From assembly GCA_965221625.1 (NCBI GenBank), contig OZ244903.1, positions 186,001 through 250,000 of the forward strand: a stretch of 64,000 nucleotides of DNA, given 5' to 3'. This DNA comes from Bin127 sp965221625 (lineage in GTDB: Bacteria; Chloroflexota; Dehalococcoidia; Lucifugimonadales; Lucifugimonadaceae). The notes beneath the pieces are model-generated. The model was not told where the DNA came from and ran no database searches. It was given only the letters and a program-made list of their open reading frames with translations. Shown here piece by piece: positions 45,801 to 53,631 of this stretch (its first letter is position 1; each line of letters opens with the position of its first letter). The position numbers were made by a program, and so were the translations under genes.

Positions 45801-46286
45801 ACCTTGTCGTTGTGGCGCAACCGTCTGACAGGTCCGATACCTGCGGAGATTGGTGGCTTACGCGAGTTGCAGCGTTTGTATCTGTTCTCAAATGAATTGA
45901 GCGGACCAATCCCCTCATCTATGGCGAACCTCGTCAACTTGTCGATAATCGTTCTAGTCGATACGCAGGTCTGTATGCCGGCCAAAGACGACAGACTCGC
46001 GCTCTGGTATGTCGGAATAGAACGTCGCCTTCCAGATAGGTTGCCGGACTGCGGTGCTCCGAATGCGCCGCGGATAATGAGCAACTCGGTGATCGACGAT
46101 CGAACCACGGCCGGGATCGCGTGGGACGACGCACTGGACGATACCACCGCAGAGTGGATAGACAGATGGTCAAATGACGACAGCTTCGACGATTGGTCGG
46201 ACTCCGACGGTAGTATCCCGGAATCCGATTACGTCGAGTCCATTGGCCTCGCTCCTGGTACGCGCCAAGGCATCCAGTTGCGCTAA
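39852..46286 (+). CDS. Giant secreted leucine-rich-repeat protein with three LRR-FN3 modules
   Basis: 2144 residues. A signal peptide (~1-35, ADQANAQ) is followed by three modules. Each starts with an LRR N-cap like DKAALKALYEATDGDNW (~residues 45, 632, 1507), runs through plant-type LRRs of 24 residues (LxxLxLxxNxLsGxIPxELGxL), then a C-cap with a short Cys-containing segment (CMPxxDxxLxxWY) and a fibronectin III-like domain (~537-630, ~1412-1505, ~2071-2144). I estimate about 70 repeats. The GxIP pattern resembles plant receptor ectodomains. The last FN3 stops short, at LAPGTRQGIQLR, where the others continue VRAVNATG. It has no sorting signal or membrane anchor. Likely a surface or secreted binding protein; the ligand is unknown. 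Confidence 0.9.
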   Translation: MRTSLHRALTLTAFVAITSLLTIGTFSFADQANAQDTKSRSSWSQEKAALYAVYRATRGHNWTNNTGWDFDQPLDSGWHGVTVENGKVTKLELADNNLGGFLPKELGDLKDLTVLSLYSNQISGSVPSQLGNLTELRELGLSANELTGHLPPTLGNLKNLTYLSFSVNQLDGKIPSELGNLKNLETLALRANAFTGSIPTTLGNLSRVNFLTLGDNALSGRIPSEIGDLKNLEKLVLSRNNLSGPIPRDLGKLKKLNVLLLRSNSLNGPIPPEIGGLINLTQLLLDSNSLTGKIPTDLGNLRNLETLWLGSNNLSGAIPSELGKLHKLVDLGLGRNALNGSIPPEIGRLKSLIILRLSDNELNGPIPPEIANLKSLRVLTLSENELVGSIPPEIWKLTSLSGLGLGDNGLSGAIPPEVANLKDLEFLGLQSNALSGSIPDELGELSTLWQLDLSQNEFSGSIPASLGKLVQLDSLFLHDNHLSGPIPSTMSELVNVASIQLGDTKVCTKPRDKRLVSWYSNIEDRDPDALPDCVAPNAPQNLSASRQDDGTAVLLTWDTAQDVTIETWQVRWKSDGDFSDWADVSKSDESTTSHVVTGLTSGMLHTFEVRAVNATGKGKPASISITMGTSSQDKAALKALYEATDGDNWADNTGWDFDQPIDSSWYGVTVEDGRVTGLELDENGLNGALPPELGDLTGLTTLHLSFNQLAGSVPSEVGDLVNLRELFAIDNALTGSLPKELGNLTNLRELVLAWNQLDGTIPPELGQLKHLEILALFRNQLNGAIPPELGNLPSLRNLSVSNNALSGSIPNEIGKLENLEAIFLYNNQLSGAIPLEIGKLEKLRWLFLNGNQLSGTIPPELGNLDNLVRLHLDANELDGKIPVTIGQLQNLELLDLGHNNLTGPIPAEIGKLKRLETLTFPNNRLTGSIPSQMGRLQNLKKLSFHSNQLSGNLPPELGNLGNLISMQLDFNELDGKLPITIGKLQNLELMDLGHNNLTGPIPAEIGRLKNLERLYFPNNRLTGSIPSQIGSLQNLKELNLHANDLSGNLPPELSNLKNLNILNLSWNELGGNIPSRIGQLKNLDVLHLDDNNLTGPIPPEIGKLRNLVRLSMSGNELTGTLPVEIGQLQNLEALSLHSNQLSGKLPIELGNLDNLVDLNINANGFSGEIPRQLAGLKNLEHMRLGGNQLTGAIPDVFGNLVKLTTLSMWSNRLTGTLPKEVGNLPALQYLNLTSNEISGPIPPELGNLSQLRILSLYGNAVSGNIPSELGNLNNLETLALGFNELTGPIPPELGKLQNLVYLVLTRNALNGSIPPELGNLEDLTFLALSENELGGSIPPGIGNLSSLEVLALNDNGLRGPIPPTMVNLVEPLEIQLGGTKLCMPTKDESLRNWYPNIADRDPPTLPDCVTPSAPQNLSAVVQEDETSVLLTWHHAQDITIEKWQVRWKSDGDFNEWNSVPGSDEDTTSHVVVGLTGALLYTFEVRAVNATGRGKPASISIPIGTPPNDKPALKALYDATDGDNWRTNAGWDFDQPLDSSWYGVTVEDGRVTGLELDANELTGTLPSELGDLTGLTTLRLSSNRLTGSIPSEIGNLKDLRALVAAGNELTGSLPKELGKLTDLRELVLSFNQLSGNIPRVLGDLKNLEVLSLFRNQLNGGIPRELGNLHNASFLSVSNNSLTGSIPPELGNLAKIEALFLYNNQLSGAIPPELGKLNNLVWLYLNNLQLSGAIPPELGDLENLVRLHLGGNELGGNIPTTIGKLRNLELLILDSNNLTGPIPAEIGKLKNLELLSITNNRLTGNIPPEIGLLQNLESINAHSNGLSGSLPAEIGKLKSLTFLDLNWNELDGAIPRTIGQLKNLELLVLDNNNFTGQIPADIGFLKNLVRLSMSDNGLTGAIPPGIGRLQNLEVLSLHSNELSGELPVQLGDLERLVDLNLNANEFSGKIPRQISGLKNLQQMRISDNDLTGPIPDALGNIKTLTTLSLWRNRLTGPIPAEIGGLRELQRLYLFSNELSGPIPSSMANLVNLSIIVLVDTQVCMPAKDDRLALWYVGIERRLPDRLPDCGAPNAPRIMSNSVIDDRTTAGIAWDDALDDTTAEWIDRWSNDDSFDDWSDSDGSIPESDYVESIGLAPGTRQGIQLR
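42450..43025 (+). repeat. 288-bp tandem duplication inside the LRR gene
   Basis: Bases 42450-42737 and 42738-43025 are near-identical at many stretches, offset by exactly 288 bp, which is 96 residues or four 24-residue repeats. Examples are the ELDGK and PNNRLTGSIPSQ blocks and their silent bases. It shows recent in-frame expansion by four repeats. Similar but older copies appear in module 3 near 45.1 kb. Confidence 0.75.
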
Positions 46287-46910
46287 GTCATCTTGACGGC
46301 TATACGCAAACCATCCAGCATACCGCCCGAGCGTTGCCGATTTAGGCAACCCAAATCTCGGGCGGGTGCTAGAGGTGTTGCGTTCACGCAAGTAAAGCGA
46401 CCCAGTGAACCAACCATTGAAGCGGTATCAACTGCCGCACAACATCCCGGCACCTAGTCGCAACGCGTTAAGCGTTTCGAAATCGTAGCCTCAGTTTCCC
46501 TAGCATTCTTCACATCGGTGCCCGTTACGGCAAACAGCAGCAACTCGTTGAGTGCGATTGCACCGATCACGAGTTGAACATCCGACAAGCATTTCAGAGT
46601 TGCTACGACAGACGATTTGTTGAACGCAAGGAAGCCCTAGTTCCACCTCCCACAATGAAGCTCCCCGAGCGCGTCTAACCCAACGGCGCGTGACAATAGG
46701 CACGCTGGTCGGGTTCGTGGGCAACCTCTTCGCTTTGCCACGCATACGTCGGCCGGTTCGACTCCGGAGGACAGCAGCGTCTCGCCCCAACCTGCAAGAC
46801 GTTGGGGCGAAGTTCTCACGAATCCGCTTTCGGTCTCCGTCTGTTGATGTTAAGTGTAGTACGACGGCGGGGAACTTCGCGAGCACCGATTGGGCAGAGC
46901 ATGTCGTCCT
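46287..46910. other. Intergenic stretch after the LRR gene
   Basis: About 620 bp between the LRR and SDR genes. A strong structured hairpin (46323-46365) lies near its start. I see no convincing gene: the open frames are short and lack ribosome sites. The plus frame after the LRR stop stays open ~57 codons to ~46459 but has no FN3 features, so it is not counted as coding. Confidence 0.5.
46323..46365 (+). terminator. Nested hairpin downstream of the LRR gene
   Basis: A 9-bp GC-rich outer stem (46323-46331 with 46357-46365) encloses a 6-bp inner stem (46333-46338 with 46345-46350) with loop GATTTA. It lies 36 bp after the LRR stop. No U-tract follows, so it may act with Rho or protect the long mRNA's 3' end. 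Confidence 0.5.
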
Positions 46911-47870
46911 TCACGCTAACCCAACCAACTTGTTGCTCAAGCTCACAAGCTCCCTGGCCGTCTCCATGTTTCTGGCGTTTGGATTCGGCGTCTCCATCGG
47001 CCAGCCGCCTTGTCTGCACTCTTTGTCCCGATAGAGTATGCTGCTCTGACTGAAGTAGGCTCCCGAATGGTTCGGCGCGTCGTCAGAGAGCAGGCAGTGC
47101 AAGGTGGTTTGGGCCGACTCCTCGTTGCTGTCTGAAACTACCCGGCTGAGAGGGCGCATCACGGAAAAAGCGACACGCATCGGAAAACTGCCGCCAGACC
47201 CGAAATTGGACCTAGCCCAGCCAGGGTGAACGGAGAATACCGATACTTCGGTGTTTTCGAGTCGTTCGGCGAGCTCCTTGGGGTATAGTACCGTCGCCAC
47301 TTTGGCTTCAGCATATGCGGCGAAATTGTTGAACGGCCGGTGCTCAAAGTTGAGGTCGTTGAGGTCAACATTAGGCCGGTTCTTGTCGCTGCCGGCGTGC
47401 ACCACAGACGAGACGATCACCATGCGAGACGGGGCACTCTCTCGCAAGATGTCTAGCAACAGCTCCGTCAGCAGGAAGTGACCGAAGTAGCTGACAGCGA
47501 TGGTCAACTCCAGTCCGTCCTCTGTGCGTTTGGGTTCTTTGCCCCAAGTCACGAGTCCCGCATTACACGCCAGTCCGTCCAGTCGGTCGTGCTTCTCCGT
47601 GAACGCTGCGACGAAGTCTCTGACGGACTGCAGATCGGCGAGGTCGAGTCGCATCACTTCGTGCGTGCCCTTCAGTCCGACGAAGCTCCGCGCGGCCTGT
47701 TCACCCGCATCCGTCCTACGGCATGCAAGCACAACGTGTGCACCTTGCATTATCAGTTGGCGGGCAGTTTCGAGGCCGATACCGGAGTTGGCACCGGTAA
47801 CGATATAGGTCTTCCCGGTCAAGTCCTTCGACCGGGTTTCTTCGGCGATCCAAAGCTTCTTGCGAAACAT
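46911..47870 (-). CDS. Short-chain dehydrogenase/reductase (retinol dehydrogenase-like)
   Basis: A 319-residue SDR. The cofactor motif is TGANSGIGLETA, with VVLACRR after the second strand suggesting NADP preference. CNAG is replaced by CNAGLV in place of NNAG. The catalytic pair is in YAEAK and the Ser in IVSSVVHAG. The overall pattern resembles retinol dehydrogenase/WWOX-like SDRs. Substrate unknown. AAAGG precedes the ATG by 6 nt. It follows the large membrane protein gene on the same strand. Confidence 0.88.
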   Translation of the reverse strand: MFRKKLWIAEETRSKDLTGKTYIVTGANSGIGLETARQLIMQGAHVVLACRRTDAGEQAARSFVGLKGTHEVMRLDLADLQSVRDFVAAFTEKHDRLDGLACNAGLVTWGKEPKRTEDGLELTIAVSYFGHFLLTELLLDILRESAPSRMVIVSSVVHAGSDKNRPNVDLNDLNFEHRPFNNFAAYAEAKVATVLYPKELAERLENTEVSVFSVHPGWARSNFGSGGSFPMRVAFSVMRPLSRVVSDSNEESAQTTLHCLLSDDAPNHSGAYFSQSSILYRDKECRQGGWPMETPNPNARNMETARELVSLSNKLVGLA

Positions 47871-47952
47871 AGCGTACCTTTCAGGTTGAGTTTAGGATCT
47901 GCCCCCGTCAAGAGGCACTCGTCCTGCGCGCCCCTATCAACCAAAGCGCGCG

Positions 47953-49704
47953 TCAACGCGCCAGATACCGCCACAAGGTCAACGACGCGAGTGCGACGAG
48001 TACGACGGCGTAGATCTGAGCTGCAACAAGATTGAAGCCCTGCAACACGCCCACGGTCATCGCGAAGAAGAACAGTGCCATCATTCCCAAGAACGCGAGG
48101 AATACCACCGGCATGAAGCGCAGCGGAGGTCGCAAGCTTGCGATCGCCACGGGGACCGTCAATGTCACAAAGGAAATCAACAAAGGCATGCGCACGTCGA
48201 AGTGGTCATCGCCCGCGAGATTTTCGCCAGGATCAAACGCCGATACCATGACGATGATGCACGCCACAATCGAACAGATCACGCTCATAAACCCAACTAT
48301 CGACTTGACCGCGTTACAGGAATCATGCATCGAGTCGGGTTCATACGCGTTCGGTATCAGTCTGAACACGACTAGGCAGTACGAGATGTACATCAACGTC
48401 GGCAACCAGTTGCCATCTTCAAGAATACCCAACTCAGAGATCACCGGGACATCGACGAAGATCGGTGCCGAGATGATGGCGACGATCCCGACGAATCCGA
48501 CGATAGCCCCATCTCTCATTCTCGGTCCCAGTGGAAACCTGTCGATGCAGTCCGCTGCCCACTGCATTCGGCCTGAGATACGTATGTCGACACCGGTGCT
48601 CACGAAGGTGTAGGCAAGCGCGGCGATAATCCCGAGGATTGAGATTGCCAGTGCCGCCCATGGTGTGTTGTCATCCCGCAACAGCGTCGACAGTTGATTA
48701 CCGAGTGAGAAATCTGTAGGAACGTATCGGTCGATTGGCACCTGCATCCAGTTGGCATTTGCATCGCCCACCAAGACGCCTTCCCCGGCAGTCGCCACAA
48801 CGATGTTGCCGGTCGGTGCGTGGTAAGCCAGGTTCATCAGCAGCGACGACGGGCAGGGGCACCCTTCGAAATGCCTGCGCTCAATTTCATCTAGGTAGTC
48901 CTGAAATCGAACGTTAGAGGCGTGTTCGAGGTAAGACGGTGTGTACACCGTCTCCGACTCCGCGTCGATCTCACGGATGACGGACTGCTCCTCAATCCGG
49001 TACGTGCCGCGCGGTGTCCACACCTCCTGTCCAGCCCAAACCGGCGTGGGTGCATCTGCCGTGTTGCGACGTCGTTGCCAAGTCAGGCCTCCATCCCCGC
49101 TCGAATACCGATCCCAACCCATATTCAAGACCAGAACGTCATCGTCAAGTTGTCCCAAATACTCTTTGGGGAGATATACCGAACTCGACGCAACTGTTGC
49201 AAAGGCACACACGCCAGCCGTCAACACGACCAGACGGTTCCGCAACGTAGTCGGTCCGTGGTTGGGGCGTTGATGAATCCAAAGGGCGATCCCAACGCCG
49301 AACGGGATTACCAACGAGTCTGTGGGATCAAACGGCGATCCGATTGATGCACCACTCAACGATAGCAAAACCGACGTGATTAGGCCGTGTAACGGTTCGT
49401 AGGCGTTGTACGCGATATAAAGCGTAGGGAGTCCAAAATAGGCGACGAATAACACGACGCGTTGAACCTTCTCCCGCTCGCCCGCCACGTACGACAGCAC
49501 AAGTGCCAGCAGAGGGATCGCGAAAACCAACCACGCCAAATCACTCAGCTTGCCCGTCCACCACGCGCCATGCCACATCCGCTTGAAAACCACATCGTTG
49601 GCGAGCAACACCGCCAACGCTGCGAACGTCCCCGGATGAGTCAACGCCGACGCAAAGCGTCGACGGGATGCAACACCATTCGTTGTGACACTCACGCCAA
49701 CCAT
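47953..49704 (-). CDS. Large membrane protein of unknown function with external BNR-like segment
   Basis: About 583 residues with roughly ten membrane segments in two sets (first ~20-180, second ~350-580). Between them is a soluble part of ~170 residues with SSGDGGLTW, an Asp-box (BNR) motif as in sialidases and photosystem-assembly beta-propellers, and FEGCPCPSSLL. A lone Asp box is not enough to name a function. I do not recognise the family. ATG at 49704 is preferred over TTG at 49716. Confidence 0.7.
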   Translation of the reverse strand: MVGVSVTTNGVASRRRFASALTHPGTFAALAVLLANDVVFKRMWHGAWWTGKLSDLAWLVFAIPLLALVLSYVAGEREKVQRVVLFVAYFGLPTLYIAYNAYEPLHGLITSVLLSLSGASIGSPFDPTDSLVIPFGVGIALWIHQRPNHGPTTLRNRLVVLTAGVCAFATVASSSVYLPKEYLGQLDDDVLVLNMGWDRYSSGDGGLTWQRRRNTADAPTPVWAGQEVWTPRGTYRIEEQSVIREIDAESETVYTPSYLEHASNVRFQDYLDEIERRHFEGCPCPSSLLMNLAYHAPTGNIVVATAGEGVLVGDANANWMQVPIDRYVPTDFSLGNQLSTLLRDDNTPWAALAISILGIIAALAYTFVSTGVDIRISGRMQWAADCIDRFPLGPRMRDGAIVGFVGIVAIISAPIFVDVPVISELGILEDGNWLPTLMYISYCLVVFRLIPNAYEPDSMHDSCNAVKSIVGFMSVICSIVACIIVMVSAFDPGENLAGDDHFDVRMPLLISFVTLTVPVAIASLRPPLRFMPVVFLAFLGMMALFFFAMTVGVLQGFNLVAAQIYAVVLVALASLTLWRYLAR

Positions 49705-49853
49705 CCGAAACACCAAGTCAAAACAGGTTCACTCAGTTTAACAACCGCAACCCGACATGAGCTTCACGCCAACTTCATCGGTGATGAGTCGGATGGCTTG
49801 ACGAAGGAACTAACCAGCACCTAGACGAAAAAGTTGCCACCCGTACGAATTTT

Positions 49854-49929
49854 TGGTGGAGCTGGGGGGATTCGAACCCCCGACCTCATCAATGCCATTG
49901 ACGCGCTCTCCCAACTGAGCTACAGCCCC
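49854..49929 (-). tRNA. tRNA-Ala (anticodon GGC)
   Basis: Minus-strand cloverleaf: acceptor GGGGCTG/CAGCTCC, anticodon stem CGTCA/TGATG with loop ATGGCAT, T-arm GGGGG-TTCGAAT-CCCCC, discriminator A and encoded CCA. GGC reads GCC and GCU. It differs from the tRNA-Ala at 39622 almost only in the anticodon arm. Confidence 0.96.
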
Positions 49930-50077
49930 ACTTCAGTTCGTCGATTAACGGCGTGAAATGCGTCGGGATGCACCGCCGCCAATCGCAATCACAATTGTAA
50001 TCGACCGCCTGAAAACGCCAGTTCGACGCATCCGGGAGCGGCAGGACAGACGAGAACAATACGTCACATGCAACCCG

Positions 50078-51673
50078 TTACGCTCGGAAGTTGGTTTTTG
50101 TGCGGCGCAAGGCTTCGTTCCAACCGGATATCAATCGAATTCGTTCACTTTCCGACATGCCAGGTTCATACCGTCGCCCACACTTCCACACCTGAGACAG
50201 CTCGCGTTCCGAACGCCAGATGCCGGCGGCACGTCCGGCCAGGAAGGTGGCACCGAGTGCCGTCGTCTCGTCAATATCCGCAACCTCAACCGGGCGGTCC
50301 AATAGGTCGGCTTGAAACTGCATCAGGAAGGAGTTCCGGGTTTGACCGCCGTCCACGCGCAGGACTCGCTCACGTCGCTTGCCGCGCGTCGGAGACCTCA
50401 ACTGCGCGTCCATGATGTCTACCACCTCCTTCACCTGATACGCTGTCGACTCTAGTGCTGCTCGAACTACGTGCTCTCGGCTCGTGCCTCGACTCATGCC
50501 GGTGATAGATGCCTTGGCGTGCGGATCCCAATGCGGCGAACCGAGCCCTGAGAATGCAGGCACCAGATACACGCCGTCGTTGTCGCCCAACATCACTGCG
50601 ATGTCCGATGATCCAGCCGCATCTTCGATTATTCCTAGGCCATCACGCAGCCACTGCATCGTCGCACCGGTGTTGAAGATCGAAGCCTCAAGCGCATACG
50701 CCCGAGCCGCTCCCGCTTGCCATCCCAGCGTGAACAACAGACCGTTCGACGACTCCTCTAACTCCTGTGCACCAGCTTCGTCTTCGGTAGCCAAACCGGT
50801 AATCAGTTGGTGCGGCCCGCCGCTGTTGGCGAGCAGGAATGCACCCGTACCGTAGGTGCACTTCATGTCACCTCGGTTGAAGCAGGCCTGACCGTAGAGT
50901 GCCGCATGTTGATCGCCGGCGACGCCAGTGATGGGAATCTCGCGACCAAGGATTGAAGGGTGCGCGACCGTGAAGTTGCCAGCGGATGGCAGCACCTCAG
51001 GTAACGCCGCCTCCGGAACGTCGAACAGCGCGAGCAAGTACGGGTCCCATTCCAGATCGTGGATGTTGAGTAGCATCGTGCGCGACGCGTTGGTGGCATC
51101 GGTAAGAAATGGCACGTCGGAGTTGTCGATGTCATCACCTCGCGCCAACCGATCGATCAACCAAGTGTCAACGTTTCCGAATCGGATATCGCCGATCTCC
51201 GCGCGTGCCCGCAAGTTCGGTACCTGCAGATTTTCCATCAACCACTGAATCTTCGTCGCCGAAAAATAGGGGTCGACGATTAGTCCGGTCCTCGACCAAA
51301 CGTCCTGCGCCTTGCCGGCGTCGCTCAATGCGTTGCAGATATCGGCGGTGCGGTGATCTTGCCAAACGATGGCATTAGCCAGAGGTCTGCCAGATCGAGA
51401 CTCCCAAGCGATGGTGGTTTCCCGCTGATTCGTGATTCCGATGGCCGCGATATCTTCAACTGACACGTCGGCTTCTCGGACGGCACCGCGCGCTACCTCG
51501 ATCGCTGATTCTGCGATCTCTGTCGGATCATGCTCCACCCAACCCCGTTGCGGAAAGATCTGTCGCAACTCTTGCTGTGCTGCACCCAACGGGCGCGCTT
51601 CGTCGTCAAACACGATCGCACGGGTCGAAGTCGTGCCTTGATCAACTGTGAGGATTAGCGAGCCTTCAGCCAT
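50078..51673 (-). CDS. glpK: Glycerol kinase
   Basis: 531 residues of the FGGY kinase family. N-terminal LTVDQGTTSTRAIVFD, the GITNQRETTIAWE region, HDLEWDPYLLALF and later GGQTRNSFLMQFQADLLDRPVEV fit glycerol kinase, which makes glycerol-3-phosphate from glycerol and ATP. It is the last gene of a minus-strand set with an SDR, KDG kinase and an HpcH/HpaI aldolase. Glycerol uptake facilitator and glpD are not in the window. A related FGGY sugar kinase is less likely given the strong motifs. Confidence 0.93.
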   Translation of the reverse strand: MAEGSLILTVDQGTTSTRAIVFDDEARPLGAAQQELRQIFPQRGWVEHDPTEIAESAIEVARGAVREADVSVEDIAAIGITNQRETTIAWESRSGRPLANAIVWQDHRTADICNALSDAGKAQDVWSRTGLIVDPYFSATKIQWLMENLQVPNLRARAEIGDIRFGNVDTWLIDRLARGDDIDNSDVPFLTDATNASRTMLLNIHDLEWDPYLLALFDVPEAALPEVLPSAGNFTVAHPSILGREIPITGVAGDQHAALYGQACFNRGDMKCTYGTGAFLLANSGGPHQLITGLATEDEAGAQELEESSNGLLFTLGWQAGAARAYALEASIFNTGATMQWLRDGLGIIEDAAGSSDIAVMLGDNDGVYLVPAFSGLGSPHWDPHAKASITGMSRGTSREHVVRAALESTAYQVKEVVDIMDAQLRSPTRGKRRERVLRVDGGQTRNSFLMQFQADLLDRPVEVADIDETTALGATFLAGRAAGIWRSERELSQVWKCGRRYEPGMSESERIRLISGWNEALRRTKTNFRA

Positions 51674-51693
51674 TGAGGAGCTGACTCAAGTGC

Positions 51694-52437
51694 TCACAAG
51701 AGCGGATTCGAGTTGCCAAACGCGTCGATTGCGGCACCCGTAACCGCGCTTGCTTGATCCGTGGTCAGATAGAGTGCCAAGTTCGCAATCTCTTCCGGCC
51801 ACAGCAATCTCGGATTCTCCGAACGACCGGCACTGCCGAAAGCCTCGCGATATCCCTCGGTGTCGGTACCGCCCGGGCAGATGGTGTTCACGTTGATGCC
51901 GTGCTCGTGAACTTCCCCAACCAACGATTCCGTCAAGCTGATGAGTGCCGCTTTCGTAACACGATACGCAGTTCGCCCGGCTGCGCCTTTTCGACCACCG
52001 ATGCTGGAGATGTTGATGATGTGTCCGCCATCGCCGTGCTCGACCATCGCCGGCAACGCGTATTTCGTCAGCATCGCCGCCGAGTTCAGATTTACCTCCA
52101 TCACGTCGTACCACATCTCCGGTTCGAAGTCGACGAGATTGATGCGCGGGTGGATGATAGCAGCGTTGTTGATGAGAATGTCGATTCGTCCGAAACGTTC
52201 AGTCACTTTATCCGGGACTGCTGCGACTTGCTCCGGATCAAGAAAATCAGACTCGCAAACTAGTGCTTCATTTCCGTGCTCGCGAGCACTTTCGGCGGTC
52301 GCCTCCAGTTCTGTCACGGTGCGCCCCGTTATCGCAACGTTGGCACCGTGCTCCGCAAACTTGATCGCACACGCTCGACCGATGCCCTTCGATCCACCTG
52401 ATATGAGTGCAACCTTGCCGTCCAAATGCTTCGTCAT
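51694..52437 (-). CDS. SDR family oxidoreductase
   Basis: A 247-residue classical SDR. SGGSKGIGRAC is the cofactor motif, NNAAIIHPR the structural NAG-type motif, and the catalytic Ser and Tyr/Lys are in NISSIGGRKG and YRVTK. PGGTDT follows. The best guess is a sugar-acid or alcohol dehydrogenase, given its place between kdgK and glpK; the gene starts 62 bp after kdgK and ends 20 bp before glpK. Substrate unproven. Confidence 0.87.
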   Translation of the reverse strand: MTKHLDGKVALISGGSKGIGRACAIKFAEHGANVAITGRTVTELEATAESAREHGNEALVCESDFLDPEQVAAVPDKVTERFGRIDILINNAAIIHPRINLVDFEPEMWYDVMEVNLNSAAMLTKYALPAMVEHGDGGHIINISSIGGRKGAAGRTAYRVTKAALISLTESLVGEVHEHGINVNTICPGGTDTEGYREAFGSAGRSENPRLLWPEEIANLALYLTTDQASAVTGAAIDAFGNSNPLL

Positions 52438-52499
52438 CGCTTACGCTCCAAAATCTCCAAACTCTCGCTGGCGCAAATATCTCGCACTGAAGACGAAAG

Positions 52500-53534
52500 C
52501 TATCTCTGCACGCGTCCGCTGACGTCGCCTCCGGCGACGGACATCACTTCGCTTACCGACACTAGGTTGAAGTCACCGTGGAAGGTGTGCGCCAACGCCG
52601 ATGTCGCGGTGGCGAAGTCCAATATCTGTGCCGAGGCCCAATCTTCCTGCAGGTTGCCGTAGATGATGCCGGCTGAGAACGCGTCACCTCCGCCAACTCG
52701 ATCGACGATGCGAACCGCATATTTTCTCCCCAGCAATACCTCCTCGCCATCGTAGTAAATCGCAGACCAGTCGTTGTCGTCCGCCGACTGCGATTCGCGA
52801 AGCGTGATGCCTACCTGCTTGAAATCAAACTCGTCGACGAGGCGAGTGACTACCGGTTCGTAGGCCGATGCGTCAATCTCGCCACTCGTAACGTCGACGC
52901 CCTCCGGCGACACGCCCAAAGACATCTCGGCATCCTCTTCGTTGCCGATGGCGACGTCGACGTACTTCATCATCGGCTTCATCACCGCTTGGGCTTCCGA
53001 CGGAGACCACAGATTCTTGCGATAGTTCATGTCAGCGGATACGGTCAAACCCATTGACTTCGCAATCGACGCCGCTTCTTCGCACGCCCTCGCAGCCGAC
53101 TCTGAAATCGCCGGCGTGATGCCCGTGAAGTGGAACCAGTCCCGACCATCGAAAACGCGCTCCCAATCAACGTCGCCCGGTTGAATCTCCGCAATTGACG
53201 ATGCCGCCCGGTCGTATATCACCTTCGAAGCACGCATCGCAGCACCGTTCTCCAGATAGTAGGTGCCCAACCGCTTTCCTTGCCGCAAAACCTCGGAGGT
53301 ATCGACTCCCCACTGCCGCACGTAGTTGATGCATGCCTGTCCGATGTCGTTGTCCGGCACTGCAGAAACGTAGACCGAATCGATACCGAAGTTGGCAAGC
53401 GACACCGCAACATTGCACTCTCCCCCACCGTAAGTTACCTCGAACTCGCGAGCCTGCGTGAAACGCTCGCGACGATTCGTCGCGAGCCGAAGCATTATCT
53501 CGCCAAAAGTTACTACCGAAGGCGCAGAACCCAT
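52500..53534 (-). CDS. kdgK: 2-keto-3-deoxygluconate kinase (PfkB family)
   Basis: A 344-residue PfkB-type sugar kinase. TFGEIMLRL at the N-terminus, YGGGECNVAVSLANFG, DMNYRKNLWSPSEA (in KDG kinases the Arg-Lys-x-Leu-Trp motif contacts substrate), and DRVGGGDAFSAGIIYG with the catalytic Asp are characteristic of KdgK. It phosphorylates KDG to KDPG, the substrate of the aldolase encoded divergently at 54557. This links the dehydratases of the window to central metabolism. Confidence 0.9.
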   Translation of the reverse strand: MGSAPSVVTFGEIMLRLATNRRERFTQAREFEVTYGGGECNVAVSLANFGIDSVYVSAVPDNDIGQACINYVRQWGVDTSEVLRQGKRLGTYYLENGAAMRASKVIYDRAASSIAEIQPGDVDWERVFDGRDWFHFTGITPAISESAARACEEAASIAKSMGLTVSADMNYRKNLWSPSEAQAVMKPMMKYVDVAIGNEEDAEMSLGVSPEGVDVTSGEIDASAYEPVVTRLVDEFDFKQVGITLRESQSADDNDWSAIYYDGEEVLLGRKYAVRIVDRVGGGDAFSAGIIYGNLQEDWASAQILDFATATSALAHTFHGDFNLVSVSEVMSVAGGDVSGRVQR

Positions 53535-53631
53535 ATCGACTTTCTTTCTCCGTACTACTGTGTTTATGGCGACGCTCGCCGAATTAAGCTGTCACAACGG
53601 AACCCCATTCTGTCGATCTCAACAACGCCCA

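Noticed and set aside
39852..46286. Regular ~72-bp repeats as a CRISPR or satellite array
   Set aside because: They are coding LRR units of 24 codons in one open frame, with varied sequence and no spacers.
46751..46767. GGTTCGACTCC-like T-arm suggesting a tRNA
   Set aside because: No matching D-arm, anticodon stem or acceptor stem can be formed around it.
46690..47034. 114-residue plus-strand frame after the LRR gene
   Set aside because: Its second half is antisense to the SDR gene, no ribosome site precedes it, and it has no recognisable domain.
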